From positions 95,535 to 159,534 of the forward strand of contig JABWCL010000006.1 of the NCBI GenBank assembly GCA_013360295.1: a stretch of DNA of 64,000 nucleotides, in the 5' to 3' direction. Source of the DNA: Ignavibacteriaceae bacterium (GTDB taxonomy: Bacteria; Bacteroidota; Ignavibacteria; Ignavibacteriales; Ignavibacteriaceae). The translations under genes were made by a program, and so were the position numbers. Positions 8,525 through 17,817 of this stretch are shown here, in pieces. How positions within the stretch are numbered: the first letter of the stretch is position 1; each line of letters starts with the position of its first letter. The notes beneath the pieces were generated by a model. The model saw nothing but the letters and a program-made list of their open reading frames with translations, was not told the origin of the DNA and did no database searches.

Positions 8525-9424
8525 TTAACCCAGCAGATTATGCAGGGCATCTTTCAGATTGTGATACTGAAATTTGAAACCTGCTTTCTGTATCGCAGCC
8601 GGAATTGCCCTCTGTCCCTCCAGTACGATACCCGCGGATTCGCCCATAATAAGCTGAAGCACAAATGCCGGAACGGGAAATAGCGAAGGGCGTTTCATCA
8701 CCTTACCCATTGCAGAGGCGAAATCCTTCATCCTTACTGGTTCCGGGGCGGTGCCGTTATATACGCCGTTAATTTCGTTTTCCAATGTAAATAGGTAGAT
8801 ACCAACAATATCATCAATATGTATCCACGGGAACCACTGCCTGCCGTTACCTAACGGCCCTCCAATTCCAAGTTTGAAAGGGAGAAGCATTTTTTTAAGT
8901 GCTCCTTCAGATGGGTCGAGCACAACGCCGGTACGGATACTTGCTACTCTAAGCCCGGCATTTTTAAATTGAGCGGCCTCATTTTCCCACTGCTCGCAAA
9001 GATCAGCCAGAAAACCGTTCCCCTTTTTGCCGCTTTCATCAAGCTCACTCTCTCCGCCATCACCATAATATCCCACGGCTGAAGAACAGATGAACGCGGA
9101 AGGCTTCTGCCCCATTTTTTCCACCGCGTCATATAGCTCTCTGGTCGTGTCAATTCTGCTGGAGATAAGTTCCTTTTTATAATCGCTGCTCCATTTTTGT
9201 CCCGCGACGTTTGCGCCGGCAAGATTCACTATGGCAGAGCATCCTTCGAGTGCATCGGGTGTCACTTCTCCCCAGCTTACAGTTTTAACTGCTTTTGGAA
9301 ATTTTTCCTTTGCCTTTTTCGCGTTCGTACTTATAATTACTGTTTCATATCCGCGCTTTAACAGCAGGGATGTAAGCCGTGTGCCTATCAGTCCGGTAGC
9401 GCCGGCAATCGCAATTCTTTTCAT
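8525..9424 (-). CDS. TIGR01777-type NAD(P)-dependent epimerase (YfcH-like)
   Basis: 299 residues, full length for this extended SDR group. The nucleotide-binding motif GATGLIGTRL is at 8-17, NLAGANVAGQKW near 67-78, CSSAVGYYGDGGE near 112-124 with the Tyr of the active site region, and the C-terminal DUF1731 region begins around residue 245 (PVPAFVLQLIMGESAGIVLEGQR). Members are related to SulA/YfcH and cell-wall-linked epimerases, but no reaction has been established for most. No SD stronger than usual is seen; the ATG at 9424 is natural because the Rossmann strand MKRIAIAGATG begins directly there. Confidence 0.88.
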   Translation of the reverse strand: MKRIAIAGATGLIGTRLTSLLLKRGYETVIISTNAKKAKEKFPKAVKTVSWGEVTPDALEGCSAIVNLAGANVAGQKWSSDYKKELISSRIDTTRELYDAVEKMGQKPSAFICSSAVGYYGDGGESELDESGKKGNGFLADLCEQWENEAAQFKNAGLRVASIRTGVVLDPSEGALKKMLLPFKLGIGGPLGNGRQWFPWIHIDDIVGIYLFTLENEINGVYNGTAPEPVRMKDFASAMGKVMKRPSLFPVPAFVLQLIMGESAGIVLEGQRAIPAAIQKAGFKFQYHNLKDALHNLLG

Positions 9425-9503
9425 AATATTTTAGAATGTTTAATCAATTATAATTAATTTAACCACTTAAATAATCATTTAATAAACTAATTGAAGTTCC
9501 TCT

Positions 9504-10634
9504 TTGGCAAAGCAATCCCGTTTAGCATTTGTTGATCTTCTCAGGGGGCTGGCGCTCCTGGTAATGATCGAGGTTCACGTATTCAATTCTTTCCTTATAC
9601 CAACAATAAAAGAGGCTGATTGGTTCTTACTTCTCAATTTTATTAACGGGCTGATCGCACCCTCCTTTATATTCATTTCGGGATTCGCGTTTGTGCTCGC
9701 GAGCCGTAAAAAACTGGATGATTTCAGGCAGTATAAGTACGCATTCTGGAAGCAGATAGGGAGGATCGGGCTTATATGGCTTGTCGGGTATTCAATTCAT
9801 CTCCCTTACTTTTCCCTAACAAGGTTTATGAGGGATTCAACCCCAGAACAGATGCGAGCCTTTTACGGTGTTGATGTTCTGCAGTGTATAGCGGCGGGAC
9901 TTCTGATACTTTTTATACCGAGGCTTCTTCTGAAAAAGGACAAGCATTATGAATGGTTCACCTTAGGAGGAGGAATTCTTTGGATAGCTGTTTCCACTTT
10001 TTTGTGGGGGATTGATTTCCGGCAGTACTTCCACCCATTCATCGCCGGCTATTTCAACCCGACGCACGGTTCTCTCTTTCCTCTCTTCCCGTGGGTGGGA
10101 TTCATTCTTGCAGGAGCCTATATCTGTCAGCTTTATCTTAAGTATAAGGATAGAAGCGAAGAGGATAAATTTTTCAAACTTATGTTAAAGGCAGGAATCG
10201 CGTTTATCATTATCGGTTATGCCGTATACTGGGAGTTGTCACCGCTCCATTTTGAGATACCAAAACCCAATCCTTTTTTCTTTATTCTCCGTCTCGGGTA
10301 TGTGCTGGTTTTCCTTTCATTCGCGTATTACTATTCTTTGAAGTTTGGCCTCGAAAGGAACTTCGTGACGGATACGGGTAAAGAATCGCTGCTTGTTTAC
10401 TGGCTGCATCTTCAGGTATTATACAGGCACGTCGTTCCGGGAACCAGTCTTAGCATACTGGTAAATAAATCTTTCGGAGTTTTGGAGAGTATTTCGGCGA
10501 CCATACTGCTGATGGTGCTTATGATATTCTCCGCTAAAGGATGGACATATATAAAAGGGCTGCATCCAAAAGTTGGTACATATACAACTTCTTCCCTAGT
10601 TTTGGGTATGGTAATTTATTTTTTTCTTAAATAG
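9504..10634 (+). CDS. DUF1624/heparan-alpha-glucosaminide acetyltransferase-like membrane protein
   Basis: 376 residues with about ten hydrophobic segments. The N-terminus RLAFVDLLRGLALLVMIEVHVFNSF has the R-x-x-x-x-D-x-x-R-G and histidine pattern shared by DUF1624, NAG acetyltransferase-like and acyltransferase-3-like proteins, which transfer acyl groups across the membrane. The start is TTG 9504; the alternatives would cut into the first helix motif. The stop is 17 bases before the SDR gene that follows, so the two are likely one operon. A substrate cannot be inferred. Confidence 0.75.
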   Translation: MAKQSRLAFVDLLRGLALLVMIEVHVFNSFLIPTIKEADWFLLLNFINGLIAPSFIFISGFAFVLASRKKLDDFRQYKYAFWKQIGRIGLIWLVGYSIHLPYFSLTRFMRDSTPEQMRAFYGVDVLQCIAAGLLILFIPRLLLKKDKHYEWFTLGGGILWIAVSTFLWGIDFRQYFHPFIAGYFNPTHGSLFPLFPWVGFILAGAYICQLYLKYKDRSEEDKFFKLMLKAGIAFIIIGYAVYWELSPLHFEIPKPNPFFFILRLGYVLVFLSFAYYYSLKFGLERNFVTDTGKESLLVYWLHLQVLYRHVVPGTSLSILVNKSFGVLESISATILLMVLMIFSAKGWTYIKGLHPKVGTYTTSSLVLGMVIYFFLK

Positions 10635-10651
10635 AAAGCCGGAGCCGGTTA

Positions 10652-11479
10652 ATGAAACTAAATGATAAAAGAGCTGTTATTACAGGCGGAGCGATGGGAA
10701 TTGGGTTTGCCACTGCAAAAAGGTTACTTGCGGAAGGATGCACTGTTACGATTTGGGATATTAACGGTAATGCTCTTGCTGAAGCACACGAAGAACTTAA
10801 AAAATCGGGAAGGGTTTACGCGCACGTCTGTGATGTTACCGATAAGGGACGGGTCTACGAACTTGCAGAAAGAGCCAAAGCCGAAATGGGAGGAGTGGAT
10901 ATACTTATCAATAACGCAGGATTTGTTATCGGCGGAGATTTCCTTGAAAGGACTGACGAGGAATGGGAAAAGACTATTGAAATTAATCTCACTTCTTTAG
11001 TTTATACTACACGGGCTTTTCTTAAGGATATGTATCTCCGTAACGAAGGGTGTGTGGTAAACATCTCTTCTGCTTCATCCACGCTGGGGGTGCCCGGGCT
11101 TTCGGTTTATACCGCGACCAAGTGGGCGGTGTGGGGGCTAACGGAGTCACTGCGTTTTGAAGCAATATCCGCGGGGAAAAGGGGGGTAAAGTTTTCATCG
11201 ATACATCCGAGTTATATCGCGCACGGGCTGTTTGAAGGCGCTAAACTCGGTTTTCCCGCGAGGCTGATAGTTCCGCTGATAAAGGATCACGATAGCGTTG
11301 CGAAGGTTATTGTCGAAAGGGCAATAAAGAAAGGGAGATATTCTCCGAAGATTCCCTTTACCGTTAATCTCAATCCGAGGCTGCGCGGTTTGCTTCCGGA
11401 TTCCTGGTTTCAGCACCTGCTTATCCTTTTGGGTGTGCCGGAGGGGATGAAGGGGTGGAAGGGGAGAATTAAGAATTAA
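10652..11479 (+). CDS. Short-chain dehydrogenase/reductase
   Basis: 275 residues of a classical SDR. TGGAMGIG (11-18) is the cofactor motif, Asp36 after the second strand suggests NAD(H) preference, NNAG is at 87-90, the catalytic Ser is Ser140 and Tyr153-x3-Lys157 (YTATK) completes the active site. The C-terminal extension (PRLRGLLPDSWFQHLLILLGVPEGMKGW) is hydrophobic, as in SDRs that act on lipids or retinoid-like substrates at membranes. SD GGAG lies upstream of the ATG. The stop codon is inside a heptad repeat (GAATTAA twice), which suggests that the extreme C-terminus may have been altered by the repeat. Confidence 0.88.
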   Translation: MKLNDKRAVITGGAMGIGFATAKRLLAEGCTVTIWDINGNALAEAHEELKKSGRVYAHVCDVTDKGRVYELAERAKAEMGGVDILINNAGFVIGGDFLERTDEEWEKTIEINLTSLVYTTRAFLKDMYLRNEGCVVNISSASSTLGVPGLSVYTATKWAVWGLTESLRFEAISAGKRGVKFSSIHPSYIAHGLFEGAKLGFPARLIVPLIKDHDSVAKVIVERAIKKGRYSPKIPFTVNLNPRLRGLLPDSWFQHLLILLGVPEGMKGWKGRIKN

Positions 11480-11515
11480 ACTCTTGTAGTTAAAAGTTTA
11501 GAGTTAAAAGTTAAT
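11466..11515 (+). repeat. Heptad repeats at the SDR 3' end (GAATTAA and AGTTAAA families)
   Basis: Two GAATTAA units at 11466-11479 hold the SDR stop codon. After an 8-base spacer, four 7-base units AGTTAAA, AGTTTAG, AGTTAAA, AGTTAAT run from 11488 to 11515. Both unit types contain TAA on each strand. Confidence 0.7.
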
Positions 11516-11562
11516 CTGTTAGGTAATAAAATTCGAATATCTGGGTAAAAACAAAATCGCAG

Positions 11563-11582
11563 AGGAGGGATTTGCCCCTCCT
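11563..11582 (+). other. Hairpin with Shine-Dalgarno-like stem upstream of murQ
   Basis: AGGAGGG (11563-11569) pairs with CCCTCCT (11576-11582) around a six-base loop. AGGAGG matches a ribosome-binding site but lies 22 bases before the ATG at 11592 and is itself in the stem, so it may be a sequestered site or a structural element of the leader. Confidence 0.4.
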
Positions 11583-11591
11583 GAATGAATA

Positions 11592-12554
11592 ATGTCAATT
11601 AAATATGGAAACAAAAACGAAATGCAAAAAACATCAGAACATAACAAGAAACTATTTGAAGAAATCGCGAATCTGACTACGGAGCAGAGGAATCCGCGTT
11701 CGATGGATATTGATGCGCGTTCTACAGCGGAGATATTAAAGATCATTAATGATGACGACAAAACCGTTGCCTTTGCTGTGGAAAAGGAATTACCTTATAT
11801 CGAGAAGGCTGTTGAAGTGATCGTAAAATCTTTGAAAAGCGGAGGAAGGCTTCTCTATTTTGGCGCGGGTACCAGCGGCAGGATAGGCGTTGTCGATGCT
11901 TCTGAGTGTCCGCCTACATTCGGTACGCCTTTTGGTATGATCGAGGGATATATAGCCGGGGGTAAGGCTGCGATGTTCCGTGCGCAGGAAGGCGCGGAGG
12001 ATTATGAAGAGAACGGCGCGAAGGATGTGATGGAAGCAGGCGTTAATGAAAAGGATGTTGTGTGCGGAATAGCCGCGAGCAGAAGAACGCCTTATGTTGT
12101 AGGTGCCGTAAAAAAGGCGAAGGAACTCGGAGCGACAACGTTGTATATTACCACAAATCCGAGGGAAAATTTTGACATAAAGGAAGTTGACATCGCGATG
12201 TGCCCGTATGTCGGCCCGGAGGTTATAATGGGGAGTACGCGGATGAAGAGCGGTACAGCTCAAAAACTGGTGTGTAATATGTTGACCACCGCCTCAATGG
12301 TGCGAATGGGTAAGACCTACGGCAATATGATGATTGATCTTCAGATGACAAACAAGAAACTTGTTGAAAGATCAAAGCGTATTGTTATGACTGTAACGGG
12401 CGTATCATACGAGGAAGCAGCAGATTTTCTTACGAAGGCGGGCGGTCATGTCAAGACCGCGCTGGTGATGATCCTTGCTAAAGTATCGGTTGAAGAGGCG
12501 ATGGAACGTCTGGCAAAGGCGGATGGATTTGTTAGAGGAGCGATTGGTAAGTAA
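11592..12554 (+). CDS. murQ: N-acetylmuramic acid 6-phosphate etherase MurQ
   Basis: 320 residues from the ATG at 11592. Family members normally start near LTTEQRNP, so ATG 11622 (giving 310 residues) is also possible; neither has a well placed SD. MurQ cleaves the lactyl ether of MurNAc-6-phosphate in peptidoglycan recycling, giving GlcNAc-6-phosphate and lactate. The SIS domain is intact: LTTEQRNPRSMDID (28-41), GAGTSGRIGVVDASECPPTFG (91-111, with the catalytic Glu105), GSTRMKSGTAQK in the second half and the helical C-terminal GGHVKTALVM. No anmK, murP or nagZ is adjacent. Heptad repeats lie on both sides of the gene. Identification is secure. Confidence 0.95.
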   Translation: MSIKYGNKNEMQKTSEHNKKLFEEIANLTTEQRNPRSMDIDARSTAEILKIINDDDKTVAFAVEKELPYIEKAVEVIVKSLKSGGRLLYFGAGTSGRIGVVDASECPPTFGTPFGMIEGYIAGGKAAMFRAQEGAEDYEENGAKDVMEAGVNEKDVVCGIAASRRTPYVVGAVKKAKELGATTLYITTNPRENFDIKEVDIAMCPYVGPEVIMGSTRMKSGTAQKLVCNMLTTASMVRMGKTYGNMMIDLQMTNKKLVERSKRIVMTVTGVSYEEAADFLTKAGGHVKTALVMILAKVSVEEAMERLAKADGFVRGAIGK

Positions 12555-12575
12555 AAATTCAGAATTAAAAATTAT
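12555..12575 (+). repeat. Heptad repeats directly after the murQ stop
   Basis: Three 7-base units AAATTCA, GAATTAA, AAATTAT begin one base after the murQ TAA. They match the consensus RAATTAA found at other gene ends in this window, in the same orientation relative to the upstream gene. Confidence 0.6.
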
Positions 12576-12982
12576 TCATAATATCAAATAGCCTTTCCCA
12601 GACCAACGCCGTTCCCTGATTCTCTCCAGTTGCGATGAACAGGGCTGGATAGGGAAGGTTGCTGTCCCTGCGTTAAAACTTTCACTGTCACTGACACTGT
12701 TCCCTGACCTCTGATTTCGCTTCACGCGGAGAATGATATTACCCGCTACGATGATTGACCCCCTTCCACAGCACCGCAGGACAGGGTAAGCCGCCGTCCC
12801 TGCACTGAAACTGATACAGTCACTGACACTTACACTTTTACTGACACTGACACTGTTACTGACACTGCCGCTGTCACTGATTCCCTATTATCCTTTTTAC
12901 AATTAAATGACAACTCCGTGACAATTCGGGGTTAGGCAAAGATTAGTTTTGTCCCAGAGATTATTTCAGAAAGGACACGCTA
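12576..12982. repeat. Non-coding gap with duplicated block and CTGACA-rich repeats
   Basis: About 400 bases without a credible gene. Two diverged copies of one block are visible: 12638-12710 (ACAGGG ... TGTCCCTGCGTTAAAACT ... CACTGTCACTGACACTG) and 12779-12860 (ACAGGG ... CGTCCCTGCACTGAAACT ... CAGTCACTGACACTT), about 140 bases apart. The second is followed by a run of CTGACA/CTGACACTG words to about 12880. The end of the gap (12900-12982) should hold the promoter of the next gene. Confidence 0.6.
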
Positions 12983-13534
12983 ATGAAAGTAAAATATTTT
13001 TTCCTCGCTGCCGTTTTTACGGTAATACTATTCGCTTCCGAATTTTATGCACAGGTAGGCACGTTGCAGGCCCCGCCTAAATTCGTGAGCAGGAATCTGG
13101 GCGGCCCCAGACTCGGAGTAACCTTCATTAACGCACGAGGTGAACTGAAGGAAAGGCTTGACAAAAAACAGATCGGTTCGCTTGTCAGCCAGTTCGGCTG
13201 GCATTTTGAGTACCAGGTCGTACCTGAAACGGAAGGGCCTTCCTTTGTCATTCAGTTCGTTCCTCTTGCGGGGGGAGTCGAGTATGCTACACTCATTCCC
13301 GCGGCTACAGTTGCTTTCGGAATCAGGTTCCCAGGCGGATTCGAATTCGGTATGGGTCCCAATCTGGTGCTTACTGATAAAGGATTCTCCCCGGCGCTGA
13401 TTATGGCTGTGGGACAGAGATTTCAGTACGGCGGCGTAAGTATCCCTCTTAATCTGGCAGTGGCTACAAATCCGGAAGGCCTGCGCGCCTCGATCATATT
13501 CGGTTATGCAATAGACAAAACTTCTCAAAAATAA
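12983..13534 (+). CDS. Secreted hypothetical protein
   Basis: 183 residues beginning with a signal peptide (MKVKYFFLAAVFTVILFASEFYAQ, cleavage after YAQ). The mature protein is rich in Gly and hydrophobic beta stretches (VEYATLIPAATVAFGIRF, FEFGMGPNLVL, VSIPLNLAVATNPEGLRASIIFGYAI), suggesting a small outer-membrane or periplasmic beta-structure protein. SD AGAAAGGA lies upstream of the ATG. The gene ends 18 bases before the T9SS nucleotidase gene, so they probably form an operon. Family not recognised; function unknown. Confidence 0.7.
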   Translation: MKVKYFFLAAVFTVILFASEFYAQVGTLQAPPKFVSRNLGGPRLGVTFINARGELKERLDKKQIGSLVSQFGWHFEYQVVPETEGPSFVIQFVPLAGGVEYATLIPAATVAFGIRFPGGFEFGMGPNLVLTDKGFSPALIMAVGQRFQYGGVSIPLNLAVATNPEGLRASIIFGYAIDKTSQK

Positions 13535-13552
13535 TTATAAAGGATCAATAAA

Positions 13553-15427
13553 ATGAAAAAGGCATTACTTATTCTTTTTGTTCTCTTTTCTCTGGCGCTC
13601 TACGCGCAGACGGACACAATAACCATTCTTCACGTGAATGATACACACTCAACTCTTGCGCCGCTCGGTCCAAGGGATAATAACCTTAAAGGTACGGTCG
13701 GCGGTATCGCGCGCGCGGCAACATTAATCGGTATGACAAAGATGACGGAACCGAATGTTCTCACCCTACACGGCGGCGATGTTTTTGTAGGCGATATTTT
13801 CTTTAATAAATATTTCGGTGTCGCGGAATTTCAGATAATGAATTCACTCGGCTTTGACGCTATGGGGGTTGGGAACCACGAATTTGACCTCACTCCCGCG
13901 GCATTGCAAATGGCGCTTGATTCATCATTCCTTCAGTTCCCACTGATATCTTCAAACCTGATCCTGGACGGAATGCCATCTCTGGGGACGCATATTAAAG
14001 ATCATAAAATTCAGATGCTTGGTAACACCAAAGTGGGAATATTCGGGCTGACGACACCGGAGACAAATTTATTCTCCTTGCCGGCACCGGTAGTAATTGA
14101 TACCGGGTATGCAACGAGAGCACAAACTATGGTGACTAATTTAAAAAACCAGGGATGCAAAGTGATAATATGCCTCTCACATCTGGGCATATATTATGAT
14201 ATGGGACTCGCCGCCGCGGTGCCGGGAATTGATATTATCATCAGCGCGCACGATCACTACCGTACCCTGCAGCCGGTTGAGATACCTGATCCGGTTAATA
14301 ATAAAGTTACTTACATTGTACAGACTGACGCGTTTTATCAGAACATCGGGAAACTGAAACTGGCTGTTACGGGAAACACGGTAAGTAAACTCTCTTATGA
14401 AAGTATTATGCTGGATAGTAATATTCCTGAAGAACATTCAGTGGATAGTGTCGTGAATCTGCTGATTGCTGATATTGAGAACACCTGGCAGATTGATTTT
14501 TTCAGTCAGGAAATCGGAACGGCTATGGAATTTTTCGAAGAGGTAGCGGACTCCCTTACTGAGATCGGGAAAACATTCGATACTCCTGTCGGGAATCTGG
14601 TTACCGATGCTTTCCGCTGGAAGACCGGAACCCAGATATCGATTCAGGTTGGTGGTTCTACCGCCCAGCCGCTCTACCAGGGGAAATTAGTCCCCGTGGA
14701 TATATTCAGAATGATTGGTTATGGTTTTAATGAGGTCAACGGGCTTGGTTACCGTTTGGTTACTTTTCAACTGAAAGGAACTGACCTGTGGACCGGGCTG
14801 GAGATTGGATTGCAGGGAATCGAGTTAAACGATGAACTGCTTCCTCAGGTAAGCGGGCTTATATATAAATTTGATCCTGCACAGCCTCCTTTCTCCAGAG
14901 TACAGGAAGTATATGTGAACGGTACACCTGTCGATACCGGCGCAATATATTCAGTGACGGCAAATGAATTTCTTGTAGCGGCGCTTGCGCAATTCGGGGT
15001 TAACATTCTTAATCCTGTAGTTGATACAACATTAACGGAGTTTCAGGCGGTGATGGAATATGTCGGGCATCTTGGCGGCGCGATTTGGCCGGTTAAAAGG
15101 GGATTTGTATATACTTCAGCAAAAGGAGCGGGAAGTAATTCCCCTCGTGAATACATGCTCGAACAAAATTATCCGAATCCGTTCAATCCTTCAACTGTAA
15201 TCAGGTATCACGTTCCGGAACAAATTGGAAATGAGGGCAGCGAAAGGATTCAGTTAAAAGTATATGATTCTCTTGGCAGGGAGGTCGCCACGCTGGTTAA
15301 CGAAGTTAAGGCTGCGGGGGATTATGAAGTTACATTCGACGCGTCGGGGTACACAAGCGGCGCGTATTTTTATGAAATCAGGCGGGGCGCAGGCAGGGAA
15401 GTTAAGAAAATGTTGTATATAAAATAA
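13553..15427 (+). CDS. Exported 5'-nucleotidase/metallophosphatase with T9SS sorting domain
   Basis: 624 residues. After a signal peptide (1-18, ending LYAQ) comes a calcineurin-like metallophosphatase: LHVNDTHS with Asp30 and His32, GGD with Asp76, GNHEFD with His109, CLSHLG and SAHDH further on, all metal ligands of the UshA/5'-nucleotidase family. The 5'-nucleotidase C-terminal domain covers about residues 335-500 (VGNLVTDAFRW, FRMIGYGFNEVNGLGYRLVTF). From about 535, YMLEQNYPNPFNPSTVIRY starts a type A sorting domain that ends with LGREVATLVNEVKAAG and KKMLYIK, targeting the protein to the cell surface through the type IX system. It would release phosphate and nucleosides from external nucleotides. 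SD AAAGGA precedes the ATG. Confidence 0.93.
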   Translation: MKKALLILFVLFSLALYAQTDTITILHVNDTHSTLAPLGPRDNNLKGTVGGIARAATLIGMTKMTEPNVLTLHGGDVFVGDIFFNKYFGVAEFQIMNSLGFDAMGVGNHEFDLTPAALQMALDSSFLQFPLISSNLILDGMPSLGTHIKDHKIQMLGNTKVGIFGLTTPETNLFSLPAPVVIDTGYATRAQTMVTNLKNQGCKVIICLSHLGIYYDMGLAAAVPGIDIIISAHDHYRTLQPVEIPDPVNNKVTYIVQTDAFYQNIGKLKLAVTGNTVSKLSYESIMLDSNIPEEHSVDSVVNLLIADIENTWQIDFFSQEIGTAMEFFEEVADSLTEIGKTFDTPVGNLVTDAFRWKTGTQISIQVGGSTAQPLYQGKLVPVDIFRMIGYGFNEVNGLGYRLVTFQLKGTDLWTGLEIGLQGIELNDELLPQVSGLIYKFDPAQPPFSRVQEVYVNGTPVDTGAIYSVTANEFLVAALAQFGVNILNPVVDTTLTEFQAVMEYVGHLGGAIWPVKRGFVYTSAKGAGSNSPREYMLEQNYPNPFNPSTVIRYHVPEQIGNEGSERIQLKVYDSLGREVATLVNEVKAAGDYEVTFDASGYTSGAYFYEIRRGAGREVKKMLYIK

Positions 15428-15451
15428 ATGGGGGATTAGCGTGATTGATAG

Positions 15452-15482
15452 GCTGCCCCGGTTGAATGCCGGGGCAGCTTTA
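15452..15482 (+). terminator. Intrinsic terminator after the nucleotidase gene
   Basis: GCTGCCCCGG (15452-15461) and CCGGGGCAGC (15469-15478) form a perfect 10-base stem with loop TTGAATG, followed by TTTAT. It lies between convergent genes and may also slow transcription from the right. Confidence 0.85.
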
Positions 15483-15488
15483 TCAGTA

Positions 15489-16136
15489 TCAGGTGTTTTC
15501 CAAACCTTCTTTACGGTGCCGCAGATATTCAATTACTCCGGGTAAAATTGAGAGGATGATTATCGCGATAATAACCAAAGAAAAATTGTTTTGTACGAAC
15601 GGGAGATTACCGAAGAAATAACCGCCGTAGATAAATATCCCCACCCACACGATACCTCCGACAACGTTATAGGTGATAAACTTGGAATAAGTCATAGCCC
15701 CAACACCCGCTACGAATGGAGCGAAAGTCCGGACGATGGGCACAAAACGCGCAATGATAATTGTTTTTCCGCCGTACTTTTCGTAAAAGTTATGGGTCCT
15801 GTCAAGATATTCTTTTTTAAGAACATTAGGGTACTTTTCAAACATTTTATGTCCGAGATAGTGCCCAACCCAGTAATTAACCGTGTCACCGATAATTGCG
15901 GCTATGGATAGGATAATGAACAAGAAGTGAGGATCGAGCGAGCCACGGGCAGCAAAAGCGCCGGCTGCGAAGAGCAGTGAATCACCCGGGAGAAAGGGGG
16001 TAAAAACCAGCCCGGTTTCGGCGAAAATGATCATAAACAGGATCGCGTTTGTAAATGCCCCGTAAGCAAGAATAAGATCGTTGAGATGGTCGTCAACGTG
16101 TATTATAAAATCAATTAAATATTGAATGTATTCCAT
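15489..16136 (-). CDS. DedA family membrane protein
   Basis: 215 residues from the ATG at 16136; an upstream in-frame GTG at 16175 would add 13 polar residues that do not fit the family start, so the ATG is preferred. Five to six hydrophobic segments are present. Diagnostic DedA blocks are [35 protein letters not shown] and the [32 protein letters not shown] stretch with the basic/acidic residues linked to proton-coupled lipid flipping. DedA proteins help translocate undecaprenyl phosphate or phospholipids and maintain envelope homeostasis. The gene stands alone and converges on the nucleotidase. Confidence 0.9.
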   Translation of the reverse strand: MEYIQYLIDFIIHVDDHLNDLILAYGAFTNAILFMIIFAETGLVFTPFLPGDSLLFAAGAFAARGSLDPHFLFIILSIAAIIGDTVNYWVGHYLGHKMFEKYPNVLKKEYLDRTHNFYEKYGGKTIIIARFVPIVRTFAPFVAGVGAMTYSKFITYNVVGGIVWVGIFIYGGYFFGNLPFVQNNFSLVIIAIIILSILPGVIEYLRHRKEGLENT

Positions 16137-16242
16137 TAATAAGTCTTTGTTAGTATTCCATGAATTAAAACACACTAAATGGGAATAAAATTCCCTTTAA
16201 TGCGCGTGCAATTTAATAAATTTTCCTATTGGTTAATGGGTA

Positions 16243-17811
16243 TTAATCCTTCCTGAAACTCCTGAGGAACGTTTTAACGAGCCTGAACATCGCGTTGAAC
16301 TTCAGGCTCATATTCCCTGAATAGAGGAATTCAATAGCTCCCCGGAGTCCGTCATAAACTTCCTTACTATATGGGTGCCACCACATATCTTTCTTAACCC
16401 CCGGAAGAATGTCGTTGATTATCACCCTGGGCTGGGCCATTGCGAGCAGCCCCAGGGGCCCGTGCGTCCTGCCGTACCCGGAATTTTTAAATCCGCCCCA
16501 GGGAGTTTCCGCAAGGCCGTGGCTCATTAGGTGGTCATTTATCATTATGCTGCCGGCTTCAATGCGCGAGGCGATCTCTTTTCCTTTTTTTATGTCGGTT
16601 GTCCAGACGGAAGCAGTCAGGCCAAGATCTGAATTGTTTGCCATCCTGATCGCGTCTTCAATACTGTTAAAAGGAGTGACTGCTATGACCGGCCCGAAAG
16701 TTTCTTCTTTCATAGTTATCATATTATCGCTGGTTTTTTCGACGATAACGACGGGATGATAAAAACCTTTGAAGTCAGGCGGCGGTTCCACTTTAGTGAG
16801 TTCGGCCCCTTTCCCTTCAGCGTCCTTCACGTGTTCCTTTATGGTCTTCAGTTGTTTTTCGGTGGTGAGTGATCCGATCTCAGCGGAGGGGTCATCAGGA
16901 AGCCCAAAGCGCAGTCGCGCAGCCCTGCTTTTAAGTTCCTTTACAAATTCGTCATAGATATGATGATCAACATAAAGCCGCTCCACGCCGGCACACGATT
17001 GCCCGGTATTGGCTAGTCCCGCCCACAAGGCTCCGCCGGCGGCTCTGTAGATATCGGCGTCGCGGCAAACGATCATCGCGTCGTTGCCTCCCAGTTCGAG
17101 AGAGATGGGGAGGAGCCTTTCGGAAGCTTTCTTCATAAGTTGTTTGCCGACGGGTACGGAGCCGGTAAAGAAAAGTTTGTTTATGCCGGATTCTATAAAT
17201 GCATCGCCGGCGATACTGCCCGGGAGATTTATCAGGGTGAAAATGTTTTCGGGAAGTCCGCCCGCTTTTACACACTCTTCGATCACCCTGCCTACTTCAA
17301 GCGTATGTGAGGCAACTTTTAATATTAAAGCGTTCCCTGCGATCAGCGCCATAGCGATCTCGTGAAAGGGGATTGAGAAGGGGTAGTTCCAGGGACTGAT
17401 TATTCCAACCACGCCAAAAGGGACGTATTCCAGACGCGAGATCTTGTTTAAAGTAAGAATATTGCCGCCGCCGAGCCTTCTCTTTTTCAAAACTTTCTTT
17501 CCGTTCTTAGCGTAGAAGTTAACCGCCATAGCGGCATTCAGAACCTCGGTGCTCATCGAGTCAACCAGCACCTTCCCTGCGCTTAGGGAAACCACTTCCG
17601 CGATACGGTCTGCGTTATCGGCAATGTAGTTTCTTATCTTCAGCAGGCAGCGCTTTCTCTCGTCAAAACCTGCCGCCGCCCAAACGGGTTGTGCTACAGC
17701 GGCTTTCCTGACCGCTTCATTCAGTTCTTCAGTTGTATTAACAAGTGTTTTGCCTATTTCTTCTCCCGTGGCGGGGTTTATTGAAATTGAATATTTTCTT
17801 TCCTGGTTCAT
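16243..17811 (-). CDS. Aldehyde dehydrogenase
   Basis: 522 residues of the NAD(P)+-dependent ALDH superfamily. PWNYPF (140-145), FFTGSVPVG (214-222), the general-base region LELGGND with Glu239 and NTGQSCAG with the catalytic Cys273 are all present, so it should be active. The C-terminal extension beyond the usual core (about residues 455-522, HPYSKEVYDGLRG...) resembles the subgroup of long-chain or coniferyl-aldehyde-like enzymes that carry a membrane-proximal tail, but the substrate is not clear. It ends 7 bases before the start of the downstream DedA side gap and starts 7 bases after the esterase stop, with both genes on the minus strand, so the two can be co-transcribed. Confidence 0.9.
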   Translation of the reverse strand: MNQERKYSISINPATGEEIGKTLVNTTEELNEAVRKAAVAQPVWAAAGFDERKRCLLKIRNYIADNADRIAEVVSLSAGKVLVDSMSTEVLNAAMAVNFYAKNGKKVLKKRRLGGGNILTLNKISRLEYVPFGVVGIISPWNYPFSIPFHEIAMALIAGNALILKVASHTLEVGRVIEECVKAGGLPENIFTLINLPGSIAGDAFIESGINKLFFTGSVPVGKQLMKKASERLLPISLELGGNDAMIVCRDADIYRAAGGALWAGLANTGQSCAGVERLYVDHHIYDEFVKELKSRAARLRFGLPDDPSAEIGSLTTEKQLKTIKEHVKDAEGKGAELTKVEPPPDFKGFYHPVVIVEKTSDNMITMKEETFGPVIAVTPFNSIEDAIRMANNSDLGLTASVWTTDIKKGKEIASRIEAGSIMINDHLMSHGLAETPWGGFKNSGYGRTHGPLGLLAMAQPRVIINDILPGVKKDMWWHPYSKEVYDGLRGAIEFLYSGNMSLKFNAMFRLVKTFLRSFRKD

Positions 17812-17817
17812 CTGGTG

